A DNA stretch of 64,000 nucleotides from Streptomyces sp. DH37 (GCF_029813835.1 NZ_JARVKV010000006.1:62001-126000), one strand, 5' to 3'; positions 26,703 through 34,151 are shown, numbered from the stretch's first letter. Notes: a model not told the origin generated them from the letters alone. Program-made: numbers and translations.

Positions 26703-27254
26703 TCAGCCCAGCGCCCCGAGCACGGCGAGGAGCTTCCGCGTCCCACCAGGTCCCCAGTCGGGGCAGATGACGGCGAGCTGCCGGGCGTCGAGGACGGCCC
26801 GGTAGGCGTCGACGCTGACGGGCTTCCAGGTGGCGGCCAGGTCGCGGCGGCGCATCCGCCCGCCGAACGCGGTCATGATCTCCCCGTCTCTCGTGGTGCA
26901 GGGCATGACCTCGTCCTCGACGACGCGGCAGCCGTGCCGGGAGGCGGCCCGGCGGACCCGGTCGGCGACCGCGGGCTCGGCGAAGCCGCAGACAGCGGCC
27001 CGCTGCTGCCAGCGGCGCCCGTCGTAGCCGGACCCGTCACAGCCGGGCTGGGAGTTGGTGGTGAGGAATCCGGCCCGGTTGGCGGCAGCCAGCAGCGGCA
27101 TCAGTTCGCGGGTCTCCTCGTCCGGGCCGCAGTTCGGCACGTAGCCGGGCTGGGAGCCGATGCGGCCCTCCAGCCAGCGAGCGGTCAACTCGCCGAGGTC
27201 GGCGACCGTGCGGGCGGTGGCCCAGGTGCGGCGGTCGGTGCGGGGCATGCGCAT
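26703..27254 (-). CDS. DUF6919-like Streptomyces protein
   Basis: 183 residues. ARTVADLGELTARWLEGRIG, PDEETRELMPLLAAANRAGF and LTTNSQPGCDGSGYDGRRWQ match a protein type frequent in Streptomyces mobile elements, which I recall as DUF6919. It also carries CGFAEP and several conserved Trp residues. The reaction or role is unknown. It lies in a run of small genes that share spacing and direction. Confidence 0.65.
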   Translation of the reverse strand: MRMPRTDRRTWATARTVADLGELTARWLEGRIGSQPGYVPNCGPDEETRELMPLLAAANRAGFLTTNSQPGCDGSGYDGRRWQQRAAVCGFAEPAVADRVRRAASRHGCRVVEDEVMPCTTRDGEIMTAFGGRMRRRDLAATWKPVSVDAYRAVLDARQLAVICPDWGPGGTRKLLAVLGALG

Positions 27255-27269
27255 GGCGGTCTCCTTCGG

Positions 27270-27485
27270 TCAGCGGCGGGTGGGGACGTGGCGCTGAGTG
27301 GGGTCGTGGTCGGCGTGGTACGAGGCGGCGAGGATGGCCCCGGTCGCGCTGGTGTAGGGCGTGTTCTTGAGGTCGGGGCAGCCTGAGCAGATGACGCGGA
27401 ACTCGCCGGCCTTGTAGTCGGCCTGGGCGTAGACGAACGCCCCGTCGGGGGTTTCCAGGATCTTGCTGATGCGCTCGTATGCCAT
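27270..27485 (-). CDS. Small conserved protein, unknown
   Basis: 71 residues from the ATG at 27485 (GGAGAACCCC upstream). MAYERISKILETPDGAFVYA and DYKAGEFRVICSGCPDLKNT show a compact beta/alpha domain with one CSGC pair. Family not recognised. The larger frame that continues upstream is not supported, because the RBS lies directly before this ATG. Confidence 0.6.
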   Translation of the reverse strand: MAYERISKILETPDGAFVYAQADYKAGEFRVICSGCPDLKNTPYTSATGAILAASYHADHDPTQRHVPTRR

Positions 27486-27511
27486 GGGGTTCTCCTTCTG
27501 GCGTGGTCGGG

Positions 27512-27625
27512 TCAGCGGTTGGGGTCGTCGTCGGCGCGGTGGAGGCAGAAGCCGCAGCGGGTCCAGCCAGGCGGGTTGTCGTCGGCGCCGCAGAACCAGC
27601 AGGCGGCGTGGAGGATCGCGTGCAC
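27512..27625 (-). CDS. 37-residue zinc-ribbon protein
   Basis: From a GTG at 27625 preceded by AAGGAGAC. The sequence contains CWFCGADDNPPGWTRCGFC, two CxxC knuckles 12 residues apart, a minimal zinc ribbon, and ends DDDPNR. The gene ends 26 bases before the RBS of the next. Role unknown; tiny zinc ribbons recur in this element. Confidence 0.6.
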   Translation of the reverse strand: MHAILHAACWFCGADDNPPGWTRCGFCLHRADDDPNR

Positions 27626-27643
27626 GGGTCTCCTTCGATGGGG

Positions 27644-28129
27644 TCAGATGTGGCGTGCGTCGGCGAGGGTGGCGGCGGCGCCGAGGATCCGCGCGGCGTG
27701 CTGGGGACCGCGCAGCAGGTGGTCGTTGGCCTCGGGCACGGTCTCGACGTCGGGCCCGAACTCGGCCCGGATGACCTCCAGCAGCAGCACGCACGCGTCG
27801 ACCTCGGTGCCCCAGTCGCCGCCGGCTTCGGCTCGGATGGCGCCGCGCAGGCACCGGCGGCCCTGCTCGTCGACGAGCCGGCCGGTGCACCAGCCGGAGG
27901 CGATGCGGGCGGCGGCCCGGTGGAGGCACGCCGCGACCGGGGTGCTGTACGGGCAGGGGGCGGGCTCCGGACCGGGCAGCGCGCCAGGGAGGCGGATCAC
28001 GTCCGCCAGGTCGAGGGGGCCGGAGTCGGACACGGCCAGCGCGGCCAGAGCGAGCCGCTCGTCGAGGTCGAGGGGCGCGGCGGGGGCCGCGGGCGGGGCC
28101 GGGCGGGCGGTCAGGGCGGTCGCGAGCAT
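27644..28129 (-). CDS. DUF6197-like protein
   Basis: 161 residues from the ATG at 28129 (TTGGAGACC upstream). Ala/Pro-rich N-terminus, then VAACLHRAAARIASGWCTGR with LVDEQGRRCLRGAIRAEAGG, which matches the DUF6197 pattern (HRAA...GW..G...D..G..CL.GA). Function unknown; these occur in Streptomyces plasmids and prophages. The promoter region probably overlaps the heptamer array upstream. Confidence 0.68.
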   Translation of the reverse strand: MLATALTARPAPPAAPAAPLDLDERLALAALAVSDSGPLDLADVIRLPGALPGPEPAPCPYSTPVAACLHRAAARIASGWCTGRLVDEQGRRCLRGAIRAEAGGDWGTEVDACVLLLEVIRAEFGPDVETVPEANDHLLRGPQHAARILGAAATLADARHI

Positions 28130-28166
28130 GACGGTCTCCAATCATGGATCTTCTTCGCATATAGGG

Positions 28167-28310
28167 CGTGACAGGGGGCGTGACGGCCCGTGACGTTGCA
28201 GGTCAGAGCGCTGGGGGTGGGCGTGACGGGGGCGTGACGCGTCACGGGCGAACCGGCGCCGTCACGGCCCCGTCACGGGGGGCGTCACGGCCTTGACCTG
28301 CGGCGTCACG
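28167..28310. repeat. Array of ten CGTGACG heptamers, five per orientation
   Basis: Plus-sense copies at 28167 (CGTGACA), 28179, 28189, 28222 and 28233 are followed by inverted copies (CGTCACG) at 28240, 28260, 28271, 28283 and 28304. The two inner copies form the palindrome CGTGACGCGTCACG. Start-to-start spacings are 12, 10, 33, 11, 7, 20, 11, 12 and 21 bases, mostly multiples of about 10-11, so bound proteins would face one side of the helix. GCAGGTCA (28198) and TGACCTGC (28294) form an outer dyad. The array lies just past the stop of the TraB/FtsK-like gene. It could be a clt-like transfer locus, iterons of an origin, or operators. Confidence 0.8.
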
Positions 28311-28327
28311 CCCCCCGATCCGGCTGT

Positions 28328-30331
28328 TCAGTCCTCTTCGCCGGTCAGTTCGATCACGGTGTCGAGGTAGTAGCCGCGGCCTCCGCGCCACTGCCGGGTC
28401 TTCATGTCGACCTTCGGGGCGATCTCGGCGGCGGCGTCCCGCAGGGCCTTGAGGAACCGGTCCCGGGCCTGCTCGGTCTCCTCGCCGTCGGCGGGCGCCC
28501 AGTCCTCGGGCGCCGCGGCGGCGACGTACTCGTACAGCTCGACGGTGGTCATCCGCTCCGGGTCGCCGGCGGCGGTGAACGCGGCCCGGGCGAGCTCGAT
28601 CGGCTCGGGCAGCCGGTCGTGAGGGCGGACGGTGTCGAGGTCGTCGAACGTCACCCCGGCCGCGTCCAAGGACTCGGCGTCGATCCAGGGGCGGCCCGCG
28701 GCGGCACGCTCGGCCGCGCGGCGCTTGCCCTCCTCCGGGCTCATGGCGATGACCTTGTGGATGAGGGGGTCGGTGGAGCCGCCGCCCATGATGTAGACCT
28801 TGCCGGCGTCGGCGGGGTCTTCACCCTGGGCGGGGTGGAGCCGGTCGGGCCGCCAGCCGTTGGCCCCGGCACCCTGCCCGAACACCTGCAGCACGTCCTG
28901 GTGCCGGGACGGGCCGACGATCTTCAGGGCGATGGAGTCGGCGATGGCGGCGCCGATCGCGTCCTTGGTGGCCTCCTGCGCGGCCAGTCCGATCTGCACC
29001 CTACTCTTCCGCCCGACCCGGAGGATCGCCACCACTAGGGCCTTGGCCCGCTGGGACAGCTGCGGGTACTCGTCCACCAGGGCGACGATCGCCGGGTAGC
29101 GGCGAGACGGAACCCAGTTGTCGCCCATGCCGAGCTTCCCCAGCAGCGTGGCCCGCGCCTTCGCGATCGCCAGGAGCTTCTCCAGCACCGCCTCGATCAG
29201 GTGCATCTGGTCCGCGCCGACGACCCGCACCCCGACCGCCTCGGCCAGCGGCTCCAGGCCGTTGCCGCCCGGGTCGAGGTCGACGACCACGACGTCGTCG
29301 CAGGCGGTGAGCACGTCGCCGATGGAGCGGAGGGTGACGGACTTGCCGCCGCCGGACGCGGCGATGGCGAGGAAGTGCAGGCCGAGGAACGACAGTTCGG
29401 TGTGCTGCCCGTCCATGCGCAGCGCGACCAGCGCCTTGTCCCGCATGCGCAGGCTGTTCGGGGCCCGCTCCGGGAGGGCGGGCATCGCCTCGAACGGGTC
29501 ACCTTCGACGAGACGGAGGACGACTTCGGAGCGGCGCTGCCGGTTGGGCTGGCACAGCAGCCCGTCGGCGGGCAGGTCGAGGGGGGTTTCCAGGTCGGGG
29601 GCCTTGGCGATGAGGTCGGACGGCTTGCCCTTGCGGAGCCGCACCGCGACCTCCCAGCCCCACGCGTAGTGGCGGCGCGCTTCGACCGCGGCCACGTCGA
29701 CGCCTTCGGAGAGCAGGGCGCGGCGCACGCATTCGGCGGCTTCGGTGCGGGTGCCGGCGTCGGCGATGGGGAACGGGTCGCCGTCGGCGGCGCCGATCTC
29801 GATGCGGCCGGGGTCGTCCTGGGCGGCGATGGCCTGGGGTCGGCCGCGCCAGGCGCCGTAGGCGACGGTGACCATGCTCATGAGGATGGAGATCCACAGG
29901 CCGCCTTGCAGGGCGCCGTATCCGGCGGCGGTCGCGGCGGGGGCGGCCCAGGCGCCGGTCTTCGCGCTGTAGACGAGCCGGTGGTGCTTGTACTCCTCGC
30001 GGTAGTGCGTCACGAGGTTCTTCGCGGCCCGCTCGGCGTCGCGGTCGCCCTTGGCGGCCTTGAGGTCGGCGCGGGCGGTGTGGATGAGCTGGGGGTAGTC
30101 GTCGCGCAGCCCGTCGACCCAGGCGCGGCCGAGGCGCCAGTAGCCGCGGGCGGCCCAGCCGAGGTAGAGCCGGTTGGCGGCGGCGTGCCTGGCGAGGGCC
30201 TGCCCGGAGTGGATCCAGGCGGGCCGGTCGAGGGCGGCGCCCTGGTGCTCGACGACGCTGCCCTCGACGAGGGTGAGGTGCGGGGTCTTCTCCACGCTGA
30301 CCGCGTGGTCCTGGGTGATCGGCGTGGCCAT
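28328..30331 (-). CDS. FtsK/SpoIIIE-type DNA translocase, TraB-like
   Basis: 667 residues from the ATG at 30331. A hydrophobic stretch at about 128-160 gives one or two membrane segments. The FtsK motor has Walker A at about 324-331 (AASGGGKS), a strand ending VVVVDLDPGG at about 347-355, and a second acidic strand VALVDEYPQLSQRAKAL. The C-terminal ~80 residues (MTTVELYEYVAAAAPEDW, then DRFLKALRDAAAEIAP) look like a winged helix. This layout matches the TraB proteins that move double-stranded DNA between Streptomyces cells, whose C-terminal domain binds short repeats near the gene. Such repeats lie immediately downstream here. Confidence 0.85.
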   Translation of the reverse strand: MATPITQDHAVSVEKTPHLTLVEGSVVEHQGAALDRPAWIHSGQALARHAAANRLYLGWAARGYWRLGRAWVDGLRDDYPQLIHTARADLKAAKGDRDAERAAKNLVTHYREEYKHHRLVYSAKTGAWAAPAATAAGYGALQGGLWISILMSMVTVAYGAWRGRPQAIAAQDDPGRIEIGAADGDPFPIADAGTRTEAAECVRRALLSEGVDVAAVEARRHYAWGWEVAVRLRKGKPSDLIAKAPDLETPLDLPADGLLCQPNRQRRSEVVLRLVEGDPFEAMPALPERAPNSLRMRDKALVALRMDGQHTELSFLGLHFLAIAASGGGKSVTLRSIGDVLTACDDVVVVDLDPGGNGLEPLAEAVGVRVVGADQMHLIEAVLEKLLAIAKARATLLGKLGMGDNWVPSRRYPAIVALVDEYPQLSQRAKALVVAILRVGRKSRVQIGLAAQEATKDAIGAAIADSIALKIVGPSRHQDVLQVFGQGAGANGWRPDRLHPAQGEDPADAGKVYIMGGGSTDPLIHKVIAMSPEEGKRRAAERAAAGRPWIDAESLDAAGVTFDDLDTVRPHDRLPEPIELARAAFTAAGDPERMTTVELYEYVAAAAPEDWAPADGEETEQARDRFLKALRDAAAEIAPKVDMKTRQWRGGRGYYLDTVIELTGEED

Positions 30332-30342
30332 GACGGGACTCC

Positions 30343-31464
30343 TCAGTGGTGGTGGCCGTTGACGACCAGGTGCTTGCGGGCGGTGTCGGCGGCGACGGCC
30401 TTGGCGATGGGGTGGAAGGGGACGCTGTCGTTCTTGGTGCGGCGGTGCGGCGGGGGCTGCCGGCGGCCGGCCTTCTTCGGCTTCTCGGAGGGGCTCTTGG
30501 AGGAGGGGGGGAGATCGGTAGCGACCTGCGGCTTCTTGATCCTCGGGGCGGCCTTGCCGGGAGGCGTCGGCAGCACGAACCCGGAGGCGTTCAGCCGCGC
30601 CTCGATGCGCTCGCGCACCTCGTCCTTGGTGGGCTCCTCGCCGGCCTTGGCAGCAGCCAGGGCGACGGCGGAGCGCGCCGCGTAGGCGTGGAGCTTCGGC
30701 GTCATGCCGGGCTCGGCGGTGCCGTGGACGATGAGCCACGCCTGCGCCCACGCGTCCTCGAACGTGAGGGAGCCGTAGGGGGCGGCGGAAACGAGCCGGT
30801 CGGCGACCTTGGCGACCGTGCGGTGGTCCCGGCGCCGCTTGCGCTCGTGGCGGGCGCGCTTCTTCTCCTCGGCCCGCTTGCGGGGGTCGCCGGTGGCGGC
30901 GGACAGGGTCATGACCCACTGCCGCACCTCGAAGAACAGCGGGCCGAGCATGGTGACCGCGGCGAGGCCCCAGCCGACGAGCGCAGAGGTCTCGGCGCCG
31001 TGGATGTAGTTGATGCGGGCGGCGAACGCGGCGGCGGCGACGCAGAAGCCGCGCAGCAGCCAGCGGACCCAGGCGGGGAGTTTCTTCTCGTCGGCGTAGG
31101 CGACGCCGGCGGCCATGACCCAGGCGGCGCCTTCGAGCGCGAACGGGACGGGCAGCAGCATCAGCGACTTCTTCACGAAGTAGGCGATCTGCGCGGGGAG
31201 GGCGGCGGCGGCGGAGGCGGCGACCAGGGCGAGGGTGCCCTTGCGGTAGACGTTGGCGGGGGTGAGCTGCTTCTCGCGGCGCTGGGCGCGGGCGGCCTTG
31301 CGCTGCGCCTTGTCGCGGCGGCGCTGCGCCTTCTCGGCCCGCTCCTCTTCGCGGGCGGCGCGGCGCTCCTCGCGGGCGAGCTTGGCGGCGAACGCCTTGT
31401 CGCGGCGCCGCTCCTCGGCCTCGGCGGCCTGGTTGAGCCTGCGCTCCTGGGCCCAGGTACTCAT
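30343..31464 (-). CDS. DUF2637/Spd-like membrane protein
   Basis: 373 residues. The first ~70 are a highly charged Arg/Glu/Ala coiled coil. Four membrane segments follow (about 75-200: TLALVAASAAAALPAQIAYF, LLPVPFALEGAAWVMAAG, LRGFCVAAAAFAARINYI, LVGWGLAAVTMLGPLFFEV). The C-terminal half is soluble and Lys/Pro-rich. This is the organisation of DUF2637-type proteins of Streptomyces plasmids and integrative elements, including plasmid-spread (Spd) proteins thought to help intramycelial spreading. It is 11 bases upstream of the translocase gene, in the same operon. Confidence 0.78.
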   Translation of the reverse strand: MSTWAQERRLNQAAEAEERRRDKAFAAKLAREERRAAREEERAEKAQRRRDKAQRKAARAQRREKQLTPANVYRKGTLALVAASAAAALPAQIAYFVKKSLMLLPVPFALEGAAWVMAAGVAYADEKKLPAWVRWLLRGFCVAAAAFAARINYIHGAETSALVGWGLAAVTMLGPLFFEVRQWVMTLSAATGDPRKRAEEKKRARHERKRRRDHRTVAKVADRLVSAAPYGSLTFEDAWAQAWLIVHGTAEPGMTPKLHAYAARSAVALAAAKAGEEPTKDEVRERIEARLNASGFVLPTPPGKAAPRIKKPQVATDLPPSSKSPSEKPKKAGRRQPPPHRRTKNDSVPFHPIAKAVAADTARKHLVVNGHHH

Positions 31465-31486
31465 GGCGGGTCAGTCCCTTCGGGGG

Positions 31487-31702
31487 TCAGGTGGTGGTGT
31501 GGTGGCGGTCGCGGGGTGCGGCGGGCTCGCGTAGGGGCGGCGGGTCCAGCGCCCATTCGAGGAGCAGGGCGACCAGGAGGAGGCCGCCGATCGCCCAGCG
31601 CGCGGCGGGCGAGGCGTCGAGGTCGACGAACCAGGCCAGGCCGGCGACCATGAGCGCGAGCCGCAGCCGGGCCAGGCCGACGATGAGTCCGAGGTAGGCC
31701 AC
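31487..31702 (-). CDS. Small two-pass membrane protein
   Basis: 71 residues. Hydrophobic segments lie at about 3-24 (YLGLIVGLARLRLALMVAGL) and 36-50 (AIGGLLLVALLLEW), and a Pro/His-rich tail ends RDRHHTTT. It is directly upstream of the DUF2637 gene, so a translocation accessory role is possible. Small Spd-type membrane proteins are usual neighbours of TraB genes. Confidence 0.65.
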   Translation of the reverse strand: MAYLGLIVGLARLRLALMVAGLAWFVDLDASPAARWAIGGLLLVALLLEWALDPPPLREPAAPRDRHHTTT

Positions 31703-31708
31703 GGCGGG

Positions 31709-32020
31709 TCAGCTCCAGGTCCAGGGCTGGCGGGCGCGGGCGGCCCGGCGGGCGCAGGCGGCGAACGTGGTGGCCTCGTTGGCCCAGTCGCGGGGAATTT
31801 TCCGGTGGCGGGCGGCCCGGTCGAGGATGTCGGCGATGCGCCCGGCCTGCCGGTGGCCGATCTCGGTGACGTCGGCGAACCGGCCGTCGAACAGGTCGGC
31901 GATCTGGGCCCAGTCGCGGCCGGGCAGGACGTGCGCGAGGTGCTTGCCGAGGTCGGCGAGGTGGCCGTAGGAGCGGTGCATGCGGCCGTCGTTGGTGCCG
32001 TGGCTGATGGTGACGCCCAT
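31709..32020 (-). CDS. Conserved Streptomyces element protein (DUF7739-like?)
   Basis: 103 residues, starting MGVTISHGTNDGRMHRSYGH. LADLGKHLAHVLPGRDWAQI and TEIGHRQAGRIADILDRAAR form helices, and the C-terminus is Arg/Ala-rich. The opening and overall pattern resemble small proteins from Streptomyces prophages, possibly DUF7739. No catalytic motif. It precedes the translocation operon by a short gap. Confidence 0.58.
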   Translation of the reverse strand: MGVTISHGTNDGRMHRSYGHLADLGKHLAHVLPGRDWAQIADLFDGRFADVTEIGHRQAGRIADILDRAARHRKIPRDWANEATTFAACARRAARARQPWTWS

Positions 32021-32068
32021 CGGGTTCTCCTTCGAGTCGGTTCGGGTGGGGTGCTGGCGGTTCCCCTT

Positions 32069-32091
32069 GGCGCCCGGTCGGGCCGGGCGCC
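32069..32091. terminator. Hairpin in early operon spacer
   Basis: A 9-bp perfect stem, GGCGCCCGG (32069-32077) with CCGGGCGCC (32083-32091), 5-nt loop, in the space between the genes at 32103 and 31709. No U tract. It belongs to a series of spacer hairpins in this operon. Confidence 0.5.
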
Positions 32092-32102
32092 GCGGGCAGC
32101 GG

Positions 32103-32309
32103 TCAGCGGCTCTTGCGGGGGCCGCCGAAGCGGAACGGGACCTTGGCGGCGGCCTCGTTGGCGGCGGCGTTCAGGCGCTGGTACTCGGGGGTCTCGTAGT
32201 CGATGCCGGCGCGGCGCTCGCGCTCGCTGTTCTCGTGGAGCGCCCGGTCGGCGTCCTTCATCCGCTGGATCGCGGCCTTCTCCTCGGGGGTGGGCTTGAA
32301 CAGGCCCAT
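32103..32309 (-). CDS. Small charged protein, unknown
   Basis: 68 residues from the ATG at 32309 (AGAGGAGCCCGAC upstream). MGLFKPTPEEKAAIQRMKDA and the rest form a likely helical, highly charged domain ending in a basic FRFGGPRKSR. Possible nucleic-acid or ribosome contact; no recognised family. Confidence 0.6.
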   Translation of the reverse strand: MGLFKPTPEEKAAIQRMKDADRALHENSERERRAGIDYETPEYQRLNAAANEAAAKVPFRFGGPRKSR

Positions 32310-32349
32310 GTCGGGCTCCTCTCGGGTCGGTGGGGTGGTGCGGTGGTCG

Positions 32350-32655
32350 TCAGTCCTGGTCCTGGAAGGCGTCGAGCTGGTTCTCCAGCTGGGTGTTGCG
32401 CTCGCGGAGGGCGCGGGCCTCGGCCTGGGCGTCGCGCCGCGCGGCGTTGGCCTGGTCGAGCTCGGCGCGGAGGGCGGCGATGCGCCGCTCGGCGTCGGCG
32501 CGGGCGTGCTCCAGGGCGGCGGCGAGCTGGCGGGCGGTGTGGTCGAGGCGGGTGACGCGGCGGCACCACTCGACGGGCGGGGTCTCCGGGTCGGTGTTGT
32601 CCCAGGCGCCGGCCTGGTCGAGGGTGCGGCGGGCGGTGTCAAGAACGGGGTCCAT
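32350..32655 (-). CDS. Coiled-coil protein, unknown
   Basis: 101 residues. After a short N-terminal region (DPVLDTARRTLDQAGAWDN), about 45-98 is a continuous Ala/Arg/Glu coiled coil ending NTQLENQLDAFQDQD. RBS AGAAGGAGACC precedes the ATG. No enzymatic motif; likely a structural or oligomerising small early protein. Confidence 0.6.
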   Translation of the reverse strand: MDPVLDTARRTLDQAGAWDNTDPETPPVEWCRRVTRLDHTARQLAAALEHARADAERRIAALRAELDQANAARRDAQAEARALRERNTQLENQLDAFQDQD

Positions 32656-32739
32656 GGGGTCTCCTTCTGGTGAGTGGGTAGTCCGGGGCTGTCCCGGCTC
32701 CCCACGGCGCCCGCACGGGCGGGCACCGCAGGCAGCCGG
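32656..32739. repeat. Intergenic spacer element, copy 1
   Basis: This spacer shares its two ends with the one at 32920-33003. On the minus strand it starts with CCGGCTGCCTG right after the TGA and ends with GGGAGCCGGGACAGCCCCGG shortly before the next RBS. The middle differs and contains a GCCCGC/GCGGGC hairpin. Two near-copies between consecutive genes suggest a duplicated gene-plus-spacer unit or a mobile regulatory element. Confidence 0.6.
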
Positions 32740-32919
32740 TCAGCGTCCGCGCGCCCAGCCCCACAGGCCGATGACCTGGTCGGTGACGTCGGTGACGCGG
32801 CCGGACTCCAGCTCGGCGGCCCGGTCCTCCAGCCGCCGCGCGGCGTCGTCCTTGCCGCGGCTGCGCAGTTCCTTGGCGGCGGCGCGGTTCTGCTCGGCCT
32901 GCCTCTTCATGCGGGACAT
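32740..32919 (-). CDS. Small basic protein, unknown
   Basis: 59 residues from the ATG at 32919 (AGAGGAGCCCC upstream). MSRMKRQAEQNRAAAKELRS is strongly basic and helical, followed by an acidic-basic helix and VTDQVIGLWGWARGR. Composition suggests nucleic-acid binding or a small adaptor. No known family. Confidence 0.6.
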   Translation of the reverse strand: MSRMKRQAEQNRAAAKELRSRGKDDAARRLEDRAAELESGRVTDVTDQVIGLWGWARGR

Positions 32920-33003
32920 GGGGCTCCTCTCGGTGTGGTCCGGGGCTGTCCCGGCTCCCCGCCCCCGGCCGCCCGCGGTGGGCGGTCGAGGACAGGCAGC
33001 CGG
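32920..33003. repeat. Intergenic spacer element, copy 2
   Basis: Second copy of the spacer described at 32656-32739, with identical ends (CCGGCTGCCTG and GGGAGCCGGGACAGCCCCGG on the minus strand) and a different middle containing GCCGCCCGC. GTCCGGGGCTGTCCCGGCTCCCC is a 23-base exact match between the copies. Confidence 0.6.
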
Positions 33004-33420
33004 TCAGCGGCGGACGAGCTGGCGGGCGGTGCAGAGGTCGACGATGCGGGCGACCTGGTCCTCCAAGGCCCGCAGCTCCCGGTCGGTCTGGGCGCGCCGC
33101 TTCTGGTCCGCCTCGGCGCACTCGGCGAGGTAGTCGGCGAGGGTCTGGCACGGCGGGCTGTCGTGCAGCGGCCCGCACCGCAGCCACGCCCCCGCGGCGG
33201 ACACGGCCCCGCACATCGGGTCGCCGGTGGCCCGGCTCTTGCGGTCGAAGGTCCACGGCACGGCGAGCTTCCGGCCGCCGGTGGGCAGCCGGAACTCGGC
33301 CACGGCCCAGTAGGTGCGGCCGAGCTGCACGGAGCGGGAGAACTTGGCGGCCTCGCGCTGGGCGCCGTGCCGGCCGCGGGCGGTGGTCAGCACGTCGTCG
33401 ATGGCGTCGATGAATCCCAT
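33004..33420 (-). CDS. Conserved protein, unknown
   Basis: 138 residues from the ATG at 33420 (AGAGAGGAACCCAC upstream). MGFIDAIDDVLTTARGRHGA precedes LGRTYWAVAEFRLPTGGRKL and VPWTFDRKS; a Cys cluster (MCGAV, WLRCGPLH, PPCQTL) suggests a metal site; the C-terminal ~45 residues form a charged helix. No family is recognised. Confidence 0.6.
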   Translation of the reverse strand: MGFIDAIDDVLTTARGRHGAQREAAKFSRSVQLGRTYWAVAEFRLPTGGRKLAVPWTFDRKSRATGDPMCGAVSAAGAWLRCGPLHDSPPCQTLADYLAECAEADQKRRAQTDRELRALEDQVARIVDLCTARQLVRR

Positions 33421-33442
33421 GTGGGTTCCTCTCTGGGGGTGG

Positions 33443-33480
33443 GTGGCCGTGCCCGATGGGGAGTAGGCGGGCACGGCCAC
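33443..33480. terminator. Strong spacer hairpin
   Basis: A 13-bp perfect inverted repeat, GTGGCCGTGCCCG (33443-33455) with CGGGCACGGCCAC (33468-33480), 12-nt loop, between the genes at 33484 and 33420. It could cause partial termination or set an RNA processing point. No U tract. Confidence 0.6.
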
Positions 33481-33483
33481 CGG

Positions 33484-33669
33484 TCAGGGGCGGTTGGTCT
33501 GGTCGATGACGCGGAGGAGGATGCCGACGACGGCCTGGAGATGACCGATCTGGCTGAGCAGGTCGCTGGTGCCGGCCTGAGCCCAGTCGGCGGACTCCGA
33601 GTCGGCGAGGGCCTGTCGGGCTCGTTCGACCGATCCGCGGTCCAGGTCGTCCAGCTCGATACGGCTCAC
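33484..33669 (-). CDS. Small protein, unknown
   Basis: 61 residues from a GTG at 33669 overlapping the upstream stop (GTGA). SRIELDDLDRGSVERARQAL and SDLLSQIGHLQAVVGILLRV suggest two helices, the second amphipathic or membrane-associating. Translationally coupled to the 29-residue gene before it. Function unknown. Confidence 0.5.
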   Translation of the reverse strand: MSRIELDDLDRGSVERARQALADSESADWAQAGTSDLLSQIGHLQAVVGILLRVIDQTNRP

Positions 33670-33755
33670 CGGGGCCTGCTCTCGCTGCGCCGGTTGACCT
33701 CGCGGACGCGGCGCCGCAGTTCCTTCCAGCCGGCGTCGTCCAGGCCGGTGGTCAT
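33666..33755 (-). CDS. 29-residue coupled small protein
   Basis: Encodes MTTGLDDAGWKELRRRVREV followed by NRRSESRPR. The start overlaps the stop of the upstream gene (ATGA) and the stop overlaps the GTG of the next (GTGA), so it fits exactly between two coupled genes. That arrangement is the main evidence that it is translated; its basic helix may bind nucleic acid. Confidence 0.45.
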   Translation of the reverse strand: MTTGLDDAGWKELRRRVREVNRRSESRPR

Positions 33756-34051
33756 GCCGCGACCTGCTGGGGGCCGCACAGCTCGACGCCGAGGTTCTCG
33801 CCGGGGTGGGCGGCGTCGTACTGGAACGCCTCGGTGAGGAGCCGCTCGGCGGCGTACTCGTCGCCGGCGTGGCGGGCGGCGTAGTAGTCGGTGACGATCC
33901 GGGCCCGGTAGGCGTCCTGCTCGGCGGCCTCGGCCCAGGCGGCGTCCAGCTCGGCCTCGGCGACGGTGGTGCGCTCTCGGCGGAGCGCGGTGAACGGGTA
34001 GACGCGGGCGCTGTCGCCGTCGGACAGGATGGTGGCGAAGGTCGTGGACAT
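33752..34051 (-). CDS. Small conserved protein, unknown
   Basis: 99 residues from the ATG at 34051 (AAAGGAACCCAC upstream). MSTTFATILSDGDSARVYPF, then TVAEAELDAAWAEAAEQDAY and a helical region to NLGVELCGPQQVAA. Probably a small alpha-rich protein. Operon member; no recognised family. Confidence 0.55.
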   Translation of the reverse strand: MSTTFATILSDGDSARVYPFTALRRERTTVAEAELDAAWAEAAEQDAYRARIVTDYYAARHAGDEYAAERLLTEAFQYDAAHPGENLGVELCGPQQVAA

Positions 34052-34151
34052 GTGGGTTCCTTTCGGGATGAATGGGGCGGTGAAGAGCAAGGGGGTGCCG
34101 CGCCCGCGGTGCGCGGGGAGGAAGCGCCCACAGGCGCGGCAGGGAGAGGGG

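Noticed and set aside
28167..28310. CRISPR-like array
   Set aside because: The repeats are 7 bp, occur in two orientations with short irregular spacers, and no cas genes are present.
28328..30331. Chromosomal FtsK for cell division
   Set aside because: It is too short for chromosomal FtsK, has at most two membrane segments and sits in the prophage beside an Spd-like gene.
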